The translations under genes were made by a program, and so were the position numbers. From positions 217,792 through 281,791 of the forward strand of contig JBILTR010000004.1 of the NCBI GenBank assembly GCA_044371425.1: a DNA stretch of 64,000 bases, read 5' to 3'. The notes beneath the pieces are model-generated. The model had not been told where the DNA came from and did no database searches. It was given only the letters and a program-made list of their open reading frames with translations. This DNA is from JBEISR01 sp044371425 (GTDB lineage: Bacteria > Planctomycetota > Planctomycetia > Pirellulales > Pirellulaceae). Every line of letters begins with the position of its first letter. Positions within the stretch are counted from its first letter, which is position 1. Of the stretch, positions 45,264 to 55,050 are shown piece by piece.

Positions 45264-47705
45264 TCAGTGGTTGAACACAAACTCCCGGCTGTTCAGGATC
45301 GCCCAAAAGGTATCTTCCAAGGCTGCCTTGGGATCTTTCTCTGCCTGCACCAGCTCGAGGATTCCAGCTTTTTCCTTATCCGTCGGCCGCCTAGTCAGCG
45401 CGCTGATGTACATCAAGTCAATGATCTGCTCGGGCGTCTTCCCGCCATCCATCCATTGCTTGATCAGATTGCCCTGCTGAATCTTTTGCTGCACGGTCTC
45501 CCCGTTGAGCAAGTGGAGGGCCTGCGACAAATTCGGCTCCATCTTCACCTCACACGAACACACGGTGGCACGGGAGGCTCGCCCGAAGGTAGTCAGGAAG
45601 TAGGTGCTGGTGTTTCCGTCGGCGATCTGCACAGCGCGGGCTCCCAGTGGCAGACCGGCGAACTTGTTGCGAGTGCCCGTCACCGCGGTGATCATATCGA
45701 GCAGGACTTCCGATCGAACTCGCCGCAACTTGGCATGTGAGAAATTGCGGTCATCCGACTCGTTGGTCGGATTCGTCTTGGTGCTCAACTGGTAGGTCCG
45801 CGACGTGCAGATATCCTTGACCAGCTTTTTGAAGTCATACTTGTACTCGGTGAACTTCGCAGCCAGCGTGTCCAGCAGCTCCTTGTTGACGGGTGGGTTG
45901 CTGATGCGGATATCATCGACTTCATTGATGATTCCCTGCCCGAAGAAATGCTCCCAGACAATGTTCACTAGGTTCTGTGCGAAGAATGGATTTTCCGGCG
46001 AAGCTAGCCAACCAGCGAGGACTTCGCGTCGGTCTCTTCCTGCCAGATCCGGAGCATTGCCACCCAGGAACTTGGGCGGCAGCACCTTCCCTCCAACGGG
46101 ATGCCGCACATCGCCACCACCCGAATTGAAGACGATCGTCTCGCGTGGATCCTCCCCTTGCTTGCGACCGATCTGCGAGAAGAAGTTGGCGAAGGCGTAG
46201 TAGTCATCCATCGTCCAGCGGTCGAATGGATGGTTGTGGCACTGAGCGCACTGAATCCGCATCCCCATGAAGACTTGCGCGACGTTTTCAGCGACCTTGA
46301 GGGTATCGGTTTCGTTCTGATAGTAGTTGGTCGCTGCGTTGGCGAACGTCCCCCCCTTGGCCGATAGCAGCTCACGCACCATCTGATCGATCGGGATGTT
46401 GTTCTGAATCCGCTGCTGCAACCAGCTGTAATACAACAACATCGCTTTGTAGCTAACCTGCTGCGAAGATCGGATCATCAGCAGTTCCGACCACTTCATC
46501 ACCCACATCTCGACGAATTCTTTACGCTCCAACAGCGCATCGACCAACGCATCCCGTTTCTTGGGATCCTGGCTGGTCATGAACGCCTGGTACTCAGGCT
46601 CGGTAGGTAGCGTTCCAAGAATGTCCAGGTAGACTCTGCGAAGGTATTCCTCGTCGGTGCAGAGAGGCGAAGCGTTGATTCTCAGATTGGCCAGTTTCTG
46701 GTCGACCAGAGCATCGATGTAATTGAGCTGCGGCGGTGGCTCGACGGTGAACTGCAGCCCCTTGGGGAGAACGATGAAATGTCGGCCGACCGTATGCGTA
46801 TCGTAGCGGGCCATCAAAAAGGCTTCGCCTCGATTCTTGGCGGTGACTACCCCTTCCTGGGATACCGCAGCAGAGTTTTCATTGTTGGTGCTAAAGTACG
46901 CTAAATGCGTGACGTCGCGATCGGTCCCATCGGAATACTTGGCCCGCACCGTCAATTGCTGGGTGGAGTTCTCTCCATCCAGCACCGCTCCCTTGGGATA
47001 GATCTCCAGTTCCACCACTTGTGGCACGGGACCTGGATCATTGGGAACCCCCGCTTCCAGCCATCGATGCAACGATTGGTAATAGACGTCCCCCTTCTTG
47101 ATCTTCGCTCCACCTGAATGCGGCACTGCGTTGGTGGCCTTCTCCAACAAAAGGCTCTCTTCAGTCAGCGCCAGGTTGACGCGACGGGCGTTGATCTCTC
47201 GGGTCAGTCGCTGATAGTCTCCTTCCGGATCGAAGCCAAAGAGCGAAAGTCGAAACCCGTCTTTGCCTCGAGCGGCACCGTGGCAACTTCCTGTGTTGCA
47301 CCCGGTCTTCATGAAAACAGGCATCACATCCAGACGGAAACTGATCGCCGGATCCTCCGCAGATCGCTCCACATGGACCGGCACCTGCAGCGTCTGCCCG
47401 CCGAAGGCGACGGTCAGCTGCGCTTCGCCGTCGTGTCCGGGGACCAATTTGGCTCCTTCTAGCTTAGCCACTGCGGGATCGCTGAGCGTCCATTGGGCCT
47501 GGCCGGTGACATCTTGGGTGATGCCGTTAGCGTAAGTCGCTTGTACAACCAGGGTCTGGTGATCTCGAACCGTGGTTAATTGGACGTTTGCAGGAAAGAC
47601 TTCGATCTTGGTCAGTGGATTGTCCTGAGCAGGCAGCATTCCGGACGGAACACAGACCAGTCCCATCACGGCGGCAGTTTGGCAGTAACGCAACCATCGG
47701 TTCAT
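45264..47705 (-). CDS. DUF1549 and DUF1553 protein with Big2-like domain and cytochrome-like motifs
   Basis: 813 aa. Start 47705 has AAGGAT at spacing 7; signal peptide ends near GMLPAQ. An N-terminal Ig-like Big2 domain (TKIEVFPANVQLTTVRDHQTLVV) precedes CNTGSCHGAARGKDGFRLSLFG, a second Ig-like strand set, DUF1549 (LRRVYLDILGTLPTEPEYQAF ... CAQCHNHPFDRWTMDDYYAFANFF) and DUF1553 (REVLAGWLASPENPFFAQNLVNIVWEHFFGQGI). The CxxxxCH and CAQCH motifs could bind heme. This family is greatly expanded in planctomycetes and usually adjacent to DUF1501, as here. Biochemical role unknown. Confidence 0.95.
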   Translation of the reverse strand: MNRWLRYCQTAAVMGLVCVPSGMLPAQDNPLTKIEVFPANVQLTTVRDHQTLVVQATYANGITQDVTGQAQWTLSDPAVAKLEGAKLVPGHDGEAQLTVAFGGQTLQVPVHVERSAEDPAISFRLDVMPVFMKTGCNTGSCHGAARGKDGFRLSLFGFDPEGDYQRLTREINARRVNLALTEESLLLEKATNAVPHSGGAKIKKGDVYYQSLHRWLEAGVPNDPGPVPQVVELEIYPKGAVLDGENSTQQLTVRAKYSDGTDRDVTHLAYFSTNNENSAAVSQEGVVTAKNRGEAFLMARYDTHTVGRHFIVLPKGLQFTVEPPPQLNYIDALVDQKLANLRINASPLCTDEEYLRRVYLDILGTLPTEPEYQAFMTSQDPKKRDALVDALLERKEFVEMWVMKWSELLMIRSSQQVSYKAMLLYYSWLQQRIQNNIPIDQMVRELLSAKGGTFANAATNYYQNETDTLKVAENVAQVFMGMRIQCAQCHNHPFDRWTMDDYYAFANFFSQIGRKQGEDPRETIVFNSGGGDVRHPVGGKVLPPKFLGGNAPDLAGRDRREVLAGWLASPENPFFAQNLVNIVWEHFFGQGIINEVDDIRISNPPVNKELLDTLAAKFTEYKYDFKKLVKDICTSRTYQLSTKTNPTNESDDRNFSHAKLRRVRSEVLLDMITAVTGTRNKFAGLPLGARAVQIADGNTSTYFLTTFGRASRATVCSCEVKMEPNLSQALHLLNGETVQQKIQQGNLIKQWMDGGKTPEQIIDLMYISALTRRPTDKEKAGILELVQAEKDPKAALEDTFWAILNSREFVFNH

Positions 47706-47777
47706 CGCAGCGATCCTTAGCATGAAGCGACACATGTCGGCGATTGAGTATCTACGTTGAGCATTCCACAAGCTGGT

Positions 47778-50225
47778 TCAGGGCGTGCCCCCGGGCTTCT
47801 TGTTCTGGAGCCTCAATTTCTCCAGACGTGTCAGCGGTTTTTCCTTGGGAGGTTCTGGCGTTGGCATCGGCATGGGCGCCGCGGCAGCTGCAGGCATTGG
47901 CGGAGGTGGCGGGGGCGGCGCTGAGGGCGCTGCGACCTGGAACTCGGTGCCTCCTCCACGCATCTGCACCGGTTCGCCCTGCACCGTCGTCACCAGCTCC
48001 ACAAATACCGTCTTGTGATTCCCAACCGGAGTCTCTCCAGTGGTCTTCACTTCAAACACCAGTTCCGTCGTCTCCGCTGTGAATTTCATCTCGGTAGCAA
48101 CCGCATTCGGGGGCAACCCTTGAAGCCTTGCGATCGCCTCTCCTTCAAACGGCTTGTTCGGAGCCAGCGTGCAGACGATCTGTGCGGTCTCCCCCTGCTC
48201 GCAGGCGGCACGCGCTAGCGACGCATTCGTATACGGCTCTGCCACCTCCAGCGTCGCCAATTGACTGGATGCCCAAGCGGGACCACCGGGGATGTTTCCT
48301 TGAGCGATGACGTAGATGGGCCACGTGCCGATGGCCGCATTGCCATCAGCGTTGAGCGTATAGACGGCTTCGTTCTGTTCTGCTGGGATCTGAATCGAAC
48401 TGCCAGCACCGATCCCCGGAGATCGGAAAGGAAACTCCACGGTCACGGCTTCCTTGAAGCCTTCGGCTCTCTTCAACTGGACTTTCAACTGCATGGTCCC
48501 GTTGCGGACGATCGGCGCCTTGGGTTGCACGATCTCCACCTGAAAGGGCAACTCCTCGATCACGGCGAATGCGAGTTGTTCGACCTGTCCGTTGTAGTAG
48601 ACCGCATTGTTCGGTGGCCCAAGAATGAAGTCTGCATTGTTTTGGAAATGACCTCGAATTCCCGTGGCCGGATCGACATGGCTAGCCTCGAATTTCGCCA
48701 ACTTGCCGCCGATCGGAGCGTCGGCCGCTGCTTCGAATACCACTGGCATCTGAGAAAGGCTGGCGTGCATGTTCTGAGCGACCATCTTCATGCCTGGCGG
48801 GAGCACCGAATCGTCCAGCTTCAGCTCTCCACCAAAATTGCTGCGCGATGCATTGACCAGCACTGCGAAGCGGTTGCCCCTGGGCACAAAAATAGTCTGC
48901 CGTGTCTGCGAGTAGCGATCAATCCTTGGGATCGAAAGCGTCAGCGATGGGACAATCGGCTGCAACTCGATGCGGTAGACAAAATCGACCTGACCGCGCC
49001 CCAAGTGATCTGCGACTCGAACCACATACTCAGCATCCTCAGGAACCTGAAATCGAATGTAGGCATCAGGCCCTCGAGAATCGTCGTTTCCAGCGATGCT
49101 GCGGCCGTCGGCATAATAGATGTTAATCACCGGATCCAAACCCGATCGGATGCGGCGAGCGAAGCATTCGACGTCGAATACCTGCCCCTTCTTTGCGGCG
49201 AACTTGAAGCAATCGACGTCTCCCGGCTGGCCGATGATCCCGTTGAAAGAAAGAGTCGCATCGACGGGATTGGCGGTAGCGATCTCCTGGTTCGGCTCCT
49301 GCTCTAACGCATTGCCGAAGGGCGACGATCGGAAGGTGATCGCCGATGGGCAGATCCCATTGGCGTCCGACGGAAACAGCTTCATCATCCCTTGCTCAGC
49401 GCGCACCGCGATGTCTTGAGCCAGCGGTCCGGCGGCATCTCCAAGATACTGTACGGCCGTCGGTTCCCCAGCCTTCCCACCCGCTGGATAGACCGCAGTG
49501 GGACGTGGGAAATGCCCGACGTTCAGTCGGTAGCGACATTCCCCATTGCCACCGTAGCTGGTCTCGCGCACCTGCACGTAGTAGGTGCCATCTTCGGGGG
49601 CTAGGACGCTGAGAACTCCATCCTGCAGTGCTGCGGGGCTGTCATCGACCGCCGCCAGTTCAAAACGATCCTTATCGAGAATGGCGATGTAAGGATCGAA
49701 CAGATAACTCCCCAGCCGCATCGCTTCGATATCGACGCTAATTCTCTGGCCTTTGGTCGCTTTGACTGCGAAAAAGTCGACGTCCTCATTCTCACAAGTC
49801 CCATGGACTGTGACATTCATTTCGATCGCTTGCGCTTCCTCCAGCGATCCGTTTGGCTCCTTTTCGTCGACGACAGGCAGTGCACCGACCATGAAGGATC
49901 GATACTCGGAGATTCCGGAGCGAGTACGGATCTGCACTAGGTGCTCCCCAAGCGATACGTTGTCCGGAATCATCAACAGCACTTTGATCGTGTTGTCGTC
50001 GACCGCCTCCAACTTCCGCACTTCAAAAGGATCCGGACTGTAGAAGAAAATCTGCTCCGCATCCTTCAATCGCGCCCCATGGAAAACCAGCTCTCGCTCC
50101 CCACCGCGTTGAACGCCTCGAGGCAAAATCAGGTTCAGCTGAGGGAACGACGCAAGGGCTCCTCGAACCTCCAACAGCACCAAGAGGCAGGCCAACCAAC
50201 CGATCGCCAAAGACCTAATTCTCAT
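47778..50225 (-). CDS. secreted PPC-domain protein
   Basis: 815 aa. TTGGAGGAT before ATG 50225; signal peptide AIGWLACLLVLLEVRGALA. An IPT/TIG-like start (LNLILPRGVQRGGERELVFHGARL) is followed by two pre-peptidase C-terminal (PPC) domains: EKEPNGSLEEAQAI ... DVDFFAVKATKGQRISVDIEA, and EQEPNQEIATANPV ... DVDCFKFAAKKGQVFDVECFA. Further beta-sandwich segments follow, then a Pro/Ala-rich linker and a basic tail (KEKPLTRLEKLRLQNKK). A binding or adhesion protein partnering with the DUF1501 and DUF1549/1553 proteins; same strand, 72 bp from the next gene. Confidence 0.92.
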   Translation of the reverse strand: MRIRSLAIGWLACLLVLLEVRGALASFPQLNLILPRGVQRGGERELVFHGARLKDAEQIFFYSPDPFEVRKLEAVDDNTIKVLLMIPDNVSLGEHLVQIRTRSGISEYRSFMVGALPVVDEKEPNGSLEEAQAIEMNVTVHGTCENEDVDFFAVKATKGQRISVDIEAMRLGSYLFDPYIAILDKDRFELAAVDDSPAALQDGVLSVLAPEDGTYYVQVRETSYGGNGECRYRLNVGHFPRPTAVYPAGGKAGEPTAVQYLGDAAGPLAQDIAVRAEQGMMKLFPSDANGICPSAITFRSSPFGNALEQEPNQEIATANPVDATLSFNGIIGQPGDVDCFKFAAKKGQVFDVECFARRIRSGLDPVINIYYADGRSIAGNDDSRGPDAYIRFQVPEDAEYVVRVADHLGRGQVDFVYRIELQPIVPSLTLSIPRIDRYSQTRQTIFVPRGNRFAVLVNASRSNFGGELKLDDSVLPPGMKMVAQNMHASLSQMPVVFEAAADAPIGGKLAKFEASHVDPATGIRGHFQNNADFILGPPNNAVYYNGQVEQLAFAVIEELPFQVEIVQPKAPIVRNGTMQLKVQLKRAEGFKEAVTVEFPFRSPGIGAGSSIQIPAEQNEAVYTLNADGNAAIGTWPIYVIAQGNIPGGPAWASSQLATLEVAEPYTNASLARAACEQGETAQIVCTLAPNKPFEGEAIARLQGLPPNAVATEMKFTAETTELVFEVKTTGETPVGNHKTVFVELVTTVQGEPVQMRGGGTEFQVAAPSAPPPPPPPMPAAAAAPMPMPTPEPPKEKPLTRLEKLRLQNKKPGGTP

Positions 50226-50463
50226 CGAATCCTCCAATGCCTAATCGATTGTTCGCGCTAGCCGCATTCGCTCGCAGCAGACGGGCACCTGGGAACAGGT
50301 TCGACCCCAACCTAAGCCCCGACGACTCAGCGGATGACTTCACAACCTGCAGCTCTTTGTGGACGGCCCTGCCCCCTGCCCGCTCGCCCGACCACCGAAG
50401 AGAGGAAGCCCGCGATGGCAGGGGAATGTTTTCGGAACGGAAAAGCAGGGACTCTAAGCTGGG

Positions 50464-51771
50464 TCAGGCGAGTAGCTCTTTCCGCACTTGGCCGCCGTCG
50501 ACGATTTCGATCGGCCGATCCCCGGGAGCCATCAATTCTTTGTCGGCGACGATTCCCAAACGGTCGTAGATCGTCGTCGCCCAATCTTCCACCGTCAAAG
50601 GATCATCCTCAGGTTCAGCAGCGGTGGCATTGGAGGAACCATAAACAATCCCTCCCTTGATACCGCCACCTGCCATCACGACGCTGAATACTTTGGGCCA
50701 ATGGTCGCGACCTGCCGTTCCGTTGATTTTGGGTGTGCGACCAAACTCCGATCCGATACAGACCAGTGTCGATTGCAGCAAGCCGCGCTGATCCAGATCG
50801 CGAATCAATGTCGCGAAGGCCTGATCCAATGCCGGCAATTGCGACTTCATCCCGCCAGCGATGTTGTCGTGCATATCCCAGCCACCATAGGTGAGCGTCA
50901 CGAAGCGAACCCCCGACTCGACGAGACGACGAGCCAGAAGCATGCGCATGCCGGCTGTGTTGCGGCCGTACTGATCCTTCAGTGCATCGGGCTCCTTGGT
51001 CATGTCGAAGGCTTCGCGAGCCTTCTCGGAACTGATCAAGCTGTAAGCTCGACTGTAGAAAGTATCGAGTGCATCGAGAGAGTCAGACTTCTCCAACGTC
51101 CGGAAGTGATCATTGACCACGTCCAGAATACGGCGACGCTTGTCGAACCGTTCAAAATCGACACCGCCTGGTAGAGTCAGATCGCGCACTTTGAAATTCC
51201 CATCTGCCGGGTCGGCTCCCAGGCTGAAGCCTGCGTAGGAGGAACTCAGATACCCGGTTCCCGCGAACTCATTGGGCTGGTTGGGAATGCAAACGTAAGG
51301 AGGCAGATTGTTCCGCGGCCCGAATTCATGCGAGACAACGGCGCCCATGCTTGGATACTGAAGTGCCGGACTGGGGCGATAGCCCGTGAACATATTGTGC
51401 GTGCCGCGTTCGTGGGCCGCTTCCCCGTGAGTCATCGAACGGCAAATCGCTAGCTTGTCAGCCACCTTGGCTGTATGTGGCAACAATTCCCCAAGCTTCA
51501 CACCTGTCACGTTGGTGTCGATGCTTCCCAAAGGACCACGGTACTCCACCGGTGCGAATGGCTTGGGATCAAATGTCTCCTGATGTGCCATCCCACCTGG
51601 CAGGAAGATGTAGATGACCGACTTGGCTACCCCTTCCTTGCTTTCGTAATTCTTGATGTCCGCGCGTGCTTGCTGCATGCGGAAGTAATCGCCAAGAGAT
51701 AGCCCAAGCCCTCCCAAGGCCCCCACCGTCAGGAATCCGCGACGCTCGAAACGATTGCCAGGGCACTTCAT
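50464..51771 (-). CDS. DUF1501 protein with Tat signal
   Basis: 435 aa from ATG 51771. Twin-arginine signal RRGFLTVGALGGLGLSLGDYF. DUF1501 belongs to the alkaline-phosphatase/sulfatase-like fold; landmarks SVIYIFLPGGMAHQETFDPKP, CRSMTHGEAAHERGTHNMFTGY, TLTYGGWDMHDNI and GSEFGRTPKINGTAGRDHWP are present, with conserved His/Asp that could bind metal. First gene of a four-gene minus-strand group. Substrate unknown. Confidence 0.94.
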   Translation of the reverse strand: MKCPGNRFERRGFLTVGALGGLGLSLGDYFRMQQARADIKNYESKEGVAKSVIYIFLPGGMAHQETFDPKPFAPVEYRGPLGSIDTNVTGVKLGELLPHTAKVADKLAICRSMTHGEAAHERGTHNMFTGYRPSPALQYPSMGAVVSHEFGPRNNLPPYVCIPNQPNEFAGTGYLSSSYAGFSLGADPADGNFKVRDLTLPGGVDFERFDKRRRILDVVNDHFRTLEKSDSLDALDTFYSRAYSLISSEKAREAFDMTKEPDALKDQYGRNTAGMRMLLARRLVESGVRFVTLTYGGWDMHDNIAGGMKSQLPALDQAFATLIRDLDQRGLLQSTLVCIGSEFGRTPKINGTAGRDHWPKVFSVVMAGGGIKGGIVYGSSNATAAEPEDDPLTVEDWATTIYDRLGIVADKELMAPGDRPIEIVDGGQVRKELLA

Positions 51772-52325
51772 GGTGTGCAACTCCGTTGCTGTAAGCTGTC
51801 TAAAAAAGGATCGCGAACCTCTGGAAGCAGACGCGTCGTGCCGCTCGTGGATCGTCACGGAGCGAACAAACGCGGACCAAAACGAAACGGTATGCCGCCA
51901 TGCACCCTGCCACTGGGTAGCACGTGCAAACTGAGCCTCTGGGAGAAGATGAGGCCAATTCGTCGTTTCAACTTGAAGGCGGGGAGGGAGGCGGGGAAGG
52001 GGACTGACTTGTGCGTGCCACTCTTCCGTCACACCTTAGAAGGATTCGTGAAGCGGCATGAAGCTAGCTTCGCGGTCACCCAAAATCAAAGTGTGTCGAA
52101 CAAGCGGCGTTGGCGAAACCAGGCCCCTCTTGCGAATAATCGTAGCCGAATTCCAAACCAGCGTCAATTTTTCCGCCAGCTTTTCAACTCTTTTCATTTT
52201 GGTCGATCGAGAACGAGGTCGATTCCACTTGGTCGCTCCCCAAGGCTCTCGGCTGTGAGGCCGAGAGCCTTTTGCGGCCGTCGTCGGAAAAGAGGAAAAC
52301 TGAACAAAAGAGCACCGACAGCGAC
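51772..52325. other. 554-base intergenic region
   Basis: Between the DUF1501 gene and the second csrA. It includes the hairpin at 52242-52271. Otherwise I see no gene, RNA or repeat. Confidence 0.5.
52242..52271. terminator. strong hairpin, possible terminator of csrA paralog
   Basis: Perfect 12-bp stem AAGGCTCTCGGC / GCCGAGAGCCTT, loop TGTGAG, 54 bases past the stop of the second csrA. A short T run exists only on the plus strand, so its use as a minus-strand terminator is uncertain. Confidence 0.5.
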
Positions 52326-52577
52326 TCAGCCGGTTTTCCTGCGTGGCCCCATACTGCGGCCAATAGGAATGACGTCGCTGGTCTCCTCGGGGCGCCTTCT
52401 GCTCCCTTCCTCCAGATCGACCCCTTCCCTGTCCATTAATTCGGTTCTGAGAACCTTGATGTGATCCGGTGCCTCGATCCCAATGCGCACCTTGTCATTC
52501 GCTAATCGCACCACCGTGATGACAATGTCATCTCCTACGACGATGCGTTCGTTTTCACGACGAGCCAGCACTAACAT
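52326..52577 (-). CDS. csrA: CsrA paralog
   Basis: 83 aa; AAGGA eight bases before ATG 52577. MLVLARRENERIVVGDDIVITVV and DKVRIGIEAPDHIKVLRTEL are the CsrA core. The end of beta-5 reads VLRTEL in place of VHRREV, keeping the RNA-binding Arg. The ~30-residue tail is unlike that of the other copy at 21684-21896. Presumably an RNA-binding post-transcriptional regulator; the two copies may have different targets or partners. Confidence 0.93.
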   Translation of the reverse strand: MLVLARRENERIVVGDDIVITVVRLANDKVRIGIEAPDHIKVLRTELMDREGVDLEEGSRRRPEETSDVIPIGRSMGPRRKTG

Positions 52578-52662
52578 GAAAGAGTCCTTTCTATCGCCAG
52601 CCTCCGGTCGGATGGCTGGCGTTCTCGCGATTCCAATTGGTTCCTGAAGAAAAATACCTTAG

Positions 52663-52956
52663 TTACCGAGCACTCGGAGAATTGCCTGCCAATACCAGCG
52701 GCAGCCTCTCCGACTGCTCCCGCTGACCCTGTGCATCGTAGAAAAAGATCTGCTCCCGACTGAGGTCGTACACCGCGGTGTAGCGAACACTGCGAGGCCC
52801 ATGCAGGCAAAACAGCACGCCACAGGGCACCCCGAAACGAGTCAGAATCCGTTCGGTGACAGGAAATGCGTTGTGAAGTAGATGATTCCTTTGAAAAAGC
52901 TGATCGATGATGTAAGCACGAACACTGGAAGGTACATTTGGCGATGGCTTGCCCAT
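52663..52956 (-). CDS. small hypothetical protein upstream of csrA paralog
   Basis: 97 aa from ATG 52956; TAGGAG sits very close to this ATG, and a TTG at 53013 would add 19 residues. No signal or membrane segment. The segment CGVLFCLHGPRSVRYTAVYDLSREQIFFYDAQGQR looks like a folded beta domain. It is separated by 85 bp from the second csrA on the same strand, so cotranscription is likely. Family not recognised. Confidence 0.6.
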   Translation of the reverse strand: MGKPSPNVPSSVRAYIIDQLFQRNHLLHNAFPVTERILTRFGVPCGVLFCLHGPRSVRYTAVYDLSREQIFFYDAQGQREQSERLPLVLAGNSPSAR

Positions 52957-53394
52957 GTCTCCTAGAGACTCCCCAAAAGCTTGCGATAGGCGACGAGACC
53001 CATGGAGCTGCAAACGGGGCCGGTCTGGACCTCGCGGCTCAGCCCTCCCCGCTTCCGACTCCCCGCGCCCAAGCCGAGATCCGTTTGCAAGCTATGTCAA
53101 AGATTGCGGCTCAGGCAAAATAGACTATCGACGCAAGATGAACCGACATTCAGAACCGCTGCTCAAGGTGCACCGGTAGCGATTTGTCCGGTTGGTAGGA
53201 GAGGCAAAATGGAGTTGAAGAAGTCGGGGAAGCCAGGAAAAAGATGAGGCGAATATCGGCCAGTAGCTCGATTGCAGCTAGGGTTGGCTCGAGCCCCTAA
53301 GGGCTAGATCGCATGGGAGTCCGCTTGCCGCGAGCGATGGGAGAAGTCTTGGTGAAAGCCATGGCGAACTCCAAAGCAGGCAGCATGGCCGGGA
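52957..53394. other. non-coding stretch upstream of repeat array 2
   Basis: No convincing gene on either strand; short open frames lack ribosome binding sites. It leads into the repeat array. Confidence 0.4.
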
Positions 53395-53890
53395 CGGCCA
53401 TGCCACTGGGTCAGCCAAATGCCAGCGATTCAAAAAGGTGCCACCCACCTTTTTCGCCGGAAGCTGGATTTGCTGGCATAGCAATTCAAAACAATTCAAA
53501 AGGTGCCACCCACCTTTCTAGATCGGTGCCACCCACCTTCGTCGGGACCGGCTGGGTGCCAGCATGACTTGGACGGCCATGCCACTGGGGCAATCGAATG
53601 CCAGCAATTCAAAAGGTGCCACCCACCTTTCTAGATCGGTGCCACCCACCTTTCTCGGGACCGGCAGGATGCCAGCATGACTTGGACGGCCATGCCACGG
53701 GGGCAATCGAATGCCAGCAATTCAAAAGGTGCCACCCACCTTTTTAGATCGGTGCCACCCACCTTCGTCGGGACCGGCTGGGTGCCAGCATGACTTGGAC
53801 GGCCATGCCACTGGGGCAATCGAATGCCAGCAATTCAAAAGGTGCCACCCACCTTTTTCGCCGGAAGTTGGATTTGCTGGCATAGCGACG
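53395..53890. repeat. tandem ~113-bp repeat array with hairpin cores
   Basis: The landmark TCGGGACCGGC occurs at 53542, 53655 and 53768 (period 113). Each unit carries one full hairpin AAAAGGTG-CCACC-CACCTTTT-like copy (starting 53433, 53498, 53611, 53724 and 53837 across the array) and most carry a half copy GGTGCCACCCACCTT. A 50-bp segment (53433-53482) recurs at 53837-53886 with one mismatch and brackets the array. The hairpin is the reverse complement of the one in the 1-1.7 kb array. Confidence 0.85.
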
Positions 53891-53895
53891 ACGGC

Positions 53896-54618
53896 TTATG
53901 GATGGTCTAGATGCTTGCGAGCGGGTGGGCCTACCTCCAAAAGTCGCCCTTGGATCTCTCGAAGGATCTGCTGCTCCAACTCACTGTCCCGCTCTTGCTC
54001 GATCCAATCCAGAGTGATGGGTTGGCCGCGGAGCGTCGGATCGGTTCGGACGACGGATCCATCGTGCCTTGCGGCGGCCGCACCATCTGCTCCGCTCAGC
54101 GATCGATCGACTTCCTCGATATCCTTGTTGACAACTACCTCGACCAGATACCCAGCGTTATTTGGAACCACCTGGACCCTGGCGGTTCTTCGCATTGTCT
54201 GCAGGGTGCTTTGCAATCGTTGAAATCCCATCACCGTGTCTCGCCGCCATGGTTCAAAATAGCTGGAGCCGATCTCCGGAAACGTCTCCAACTTCCCTTC
54301 CAGCCACTGTTCCCCGGTCTTCATGGGACGGGTTTCGCTATCGATTTGAAAGTAGTCGTCCACGGTATCGACTACTTGATTCCAAACGAAATCGGCTGGA
54401 TGGTTAGGAACTTGAAGTGGGTTCGAGACCCAGCGATTTTGGGGGAGTGCTCGAGGTGCAGGCAACTGCTGCCATCCAGGAACTTTCCAGTGACATCCCC
54501 ACTGAAGGGAGACCAAAAAGACCATCCCGAACCACAAAAGGCCCACTCGCGAAAGCCGATGAAGCAAAGATTTTTCGGGATTGGACAGAAACTCACATTG
54601 CAGACAGCCCCTGTTCAT
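53896..54618 (-). CDS. probable lipoprotein of unknown function
   Basis: 240 aa; AAGGG nine bases upstream of ATG 54618. A hydrophobic segment at about 25-40 ends in QWGC (Cys42), a lipobox-like site. The mature part has VWNQVVDTVDDYFQIDSETRP, a region typical of planctomycete lipoproteins of unknown role, and RTARVQVVPNNAGYLVEVVVNKDIEEV, probably a beta hairpin. The C-terminus is charged and helical. The gene ends six bases from repeat array 2. Confidence 0.8.
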   Translation of the reverse strand: MNRGCLQCEFLSNPEKSLLHRLSRVGLLWFGMVFLVSLQWGCHWKVPGWQQLPAPRALPQNRWVSNPLQVPNHPADFVWNQVVDTVDDYFQIDSETRPMKTGEQWLEGKLETFPEIGSSYFEPWRRDTVMGFQRLQSTLQTMRRTARVQVVPNNAGYLVEVVVNKDIEEVDRSLSGADGAAAARHDGSVVRTDPTLRGQPITLDWIEQERDSELEQQILREIQGRLLEVGPPARKHLDHP

Positions 54619-55050
54619 CGCTCAGAGCCCTTTCTCCGCCGGGAGTGGTGATGCGGTTTCCGCCTAGCTTGCAATTCCACGATTCGCGGAGGCTATCCAT
54701 GAGCCAGCTCGGGCCGGCTCCCAACTGCGATCGGATTAGCGATGGAAGCGACAACCGCGGGGGATATTTTCAAATTCAGGATAGGATCGCAAGATCGATC
54801 TAGGTCGCCGATCGGAAGGCCTGGAAGTCCAAAGTTGCCACCGGCCCTCGTGCAGTACTCTTGAGATAGCATTGGGTTTTGGTTAATCTTCCAGTGGTTT
54901 GCCATAGGGACGGTCGAACATGACAGGGACGCTGATTCCGGGCCTTCGCCTACAGGCGGCCCGAGTCCCCGAAACAAGTCGTTGACTGGTGCCTTTCGTT
55001 TCACCTTCTCTCCCTCCACCACCGCCGGCCTCCGCCGCCAGGAGAAATCG
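54619..55050. other. divergent intergenic region upstream of sugar ABC operon
   Basis: 432 bases between the divergent lipoprotein gene and the ABC transporter operon. It should contain both promoters, but I cannot pick out convincing boxes or an operator palindrome. Confidence 0.4.

Noticed and set aside
53395..53890. Regularly spaced repeats that could suggest a CRISPR array
   Set aside because: The intervening segments are themselves repeated, units are ~113 bp, and there are no cas genes.
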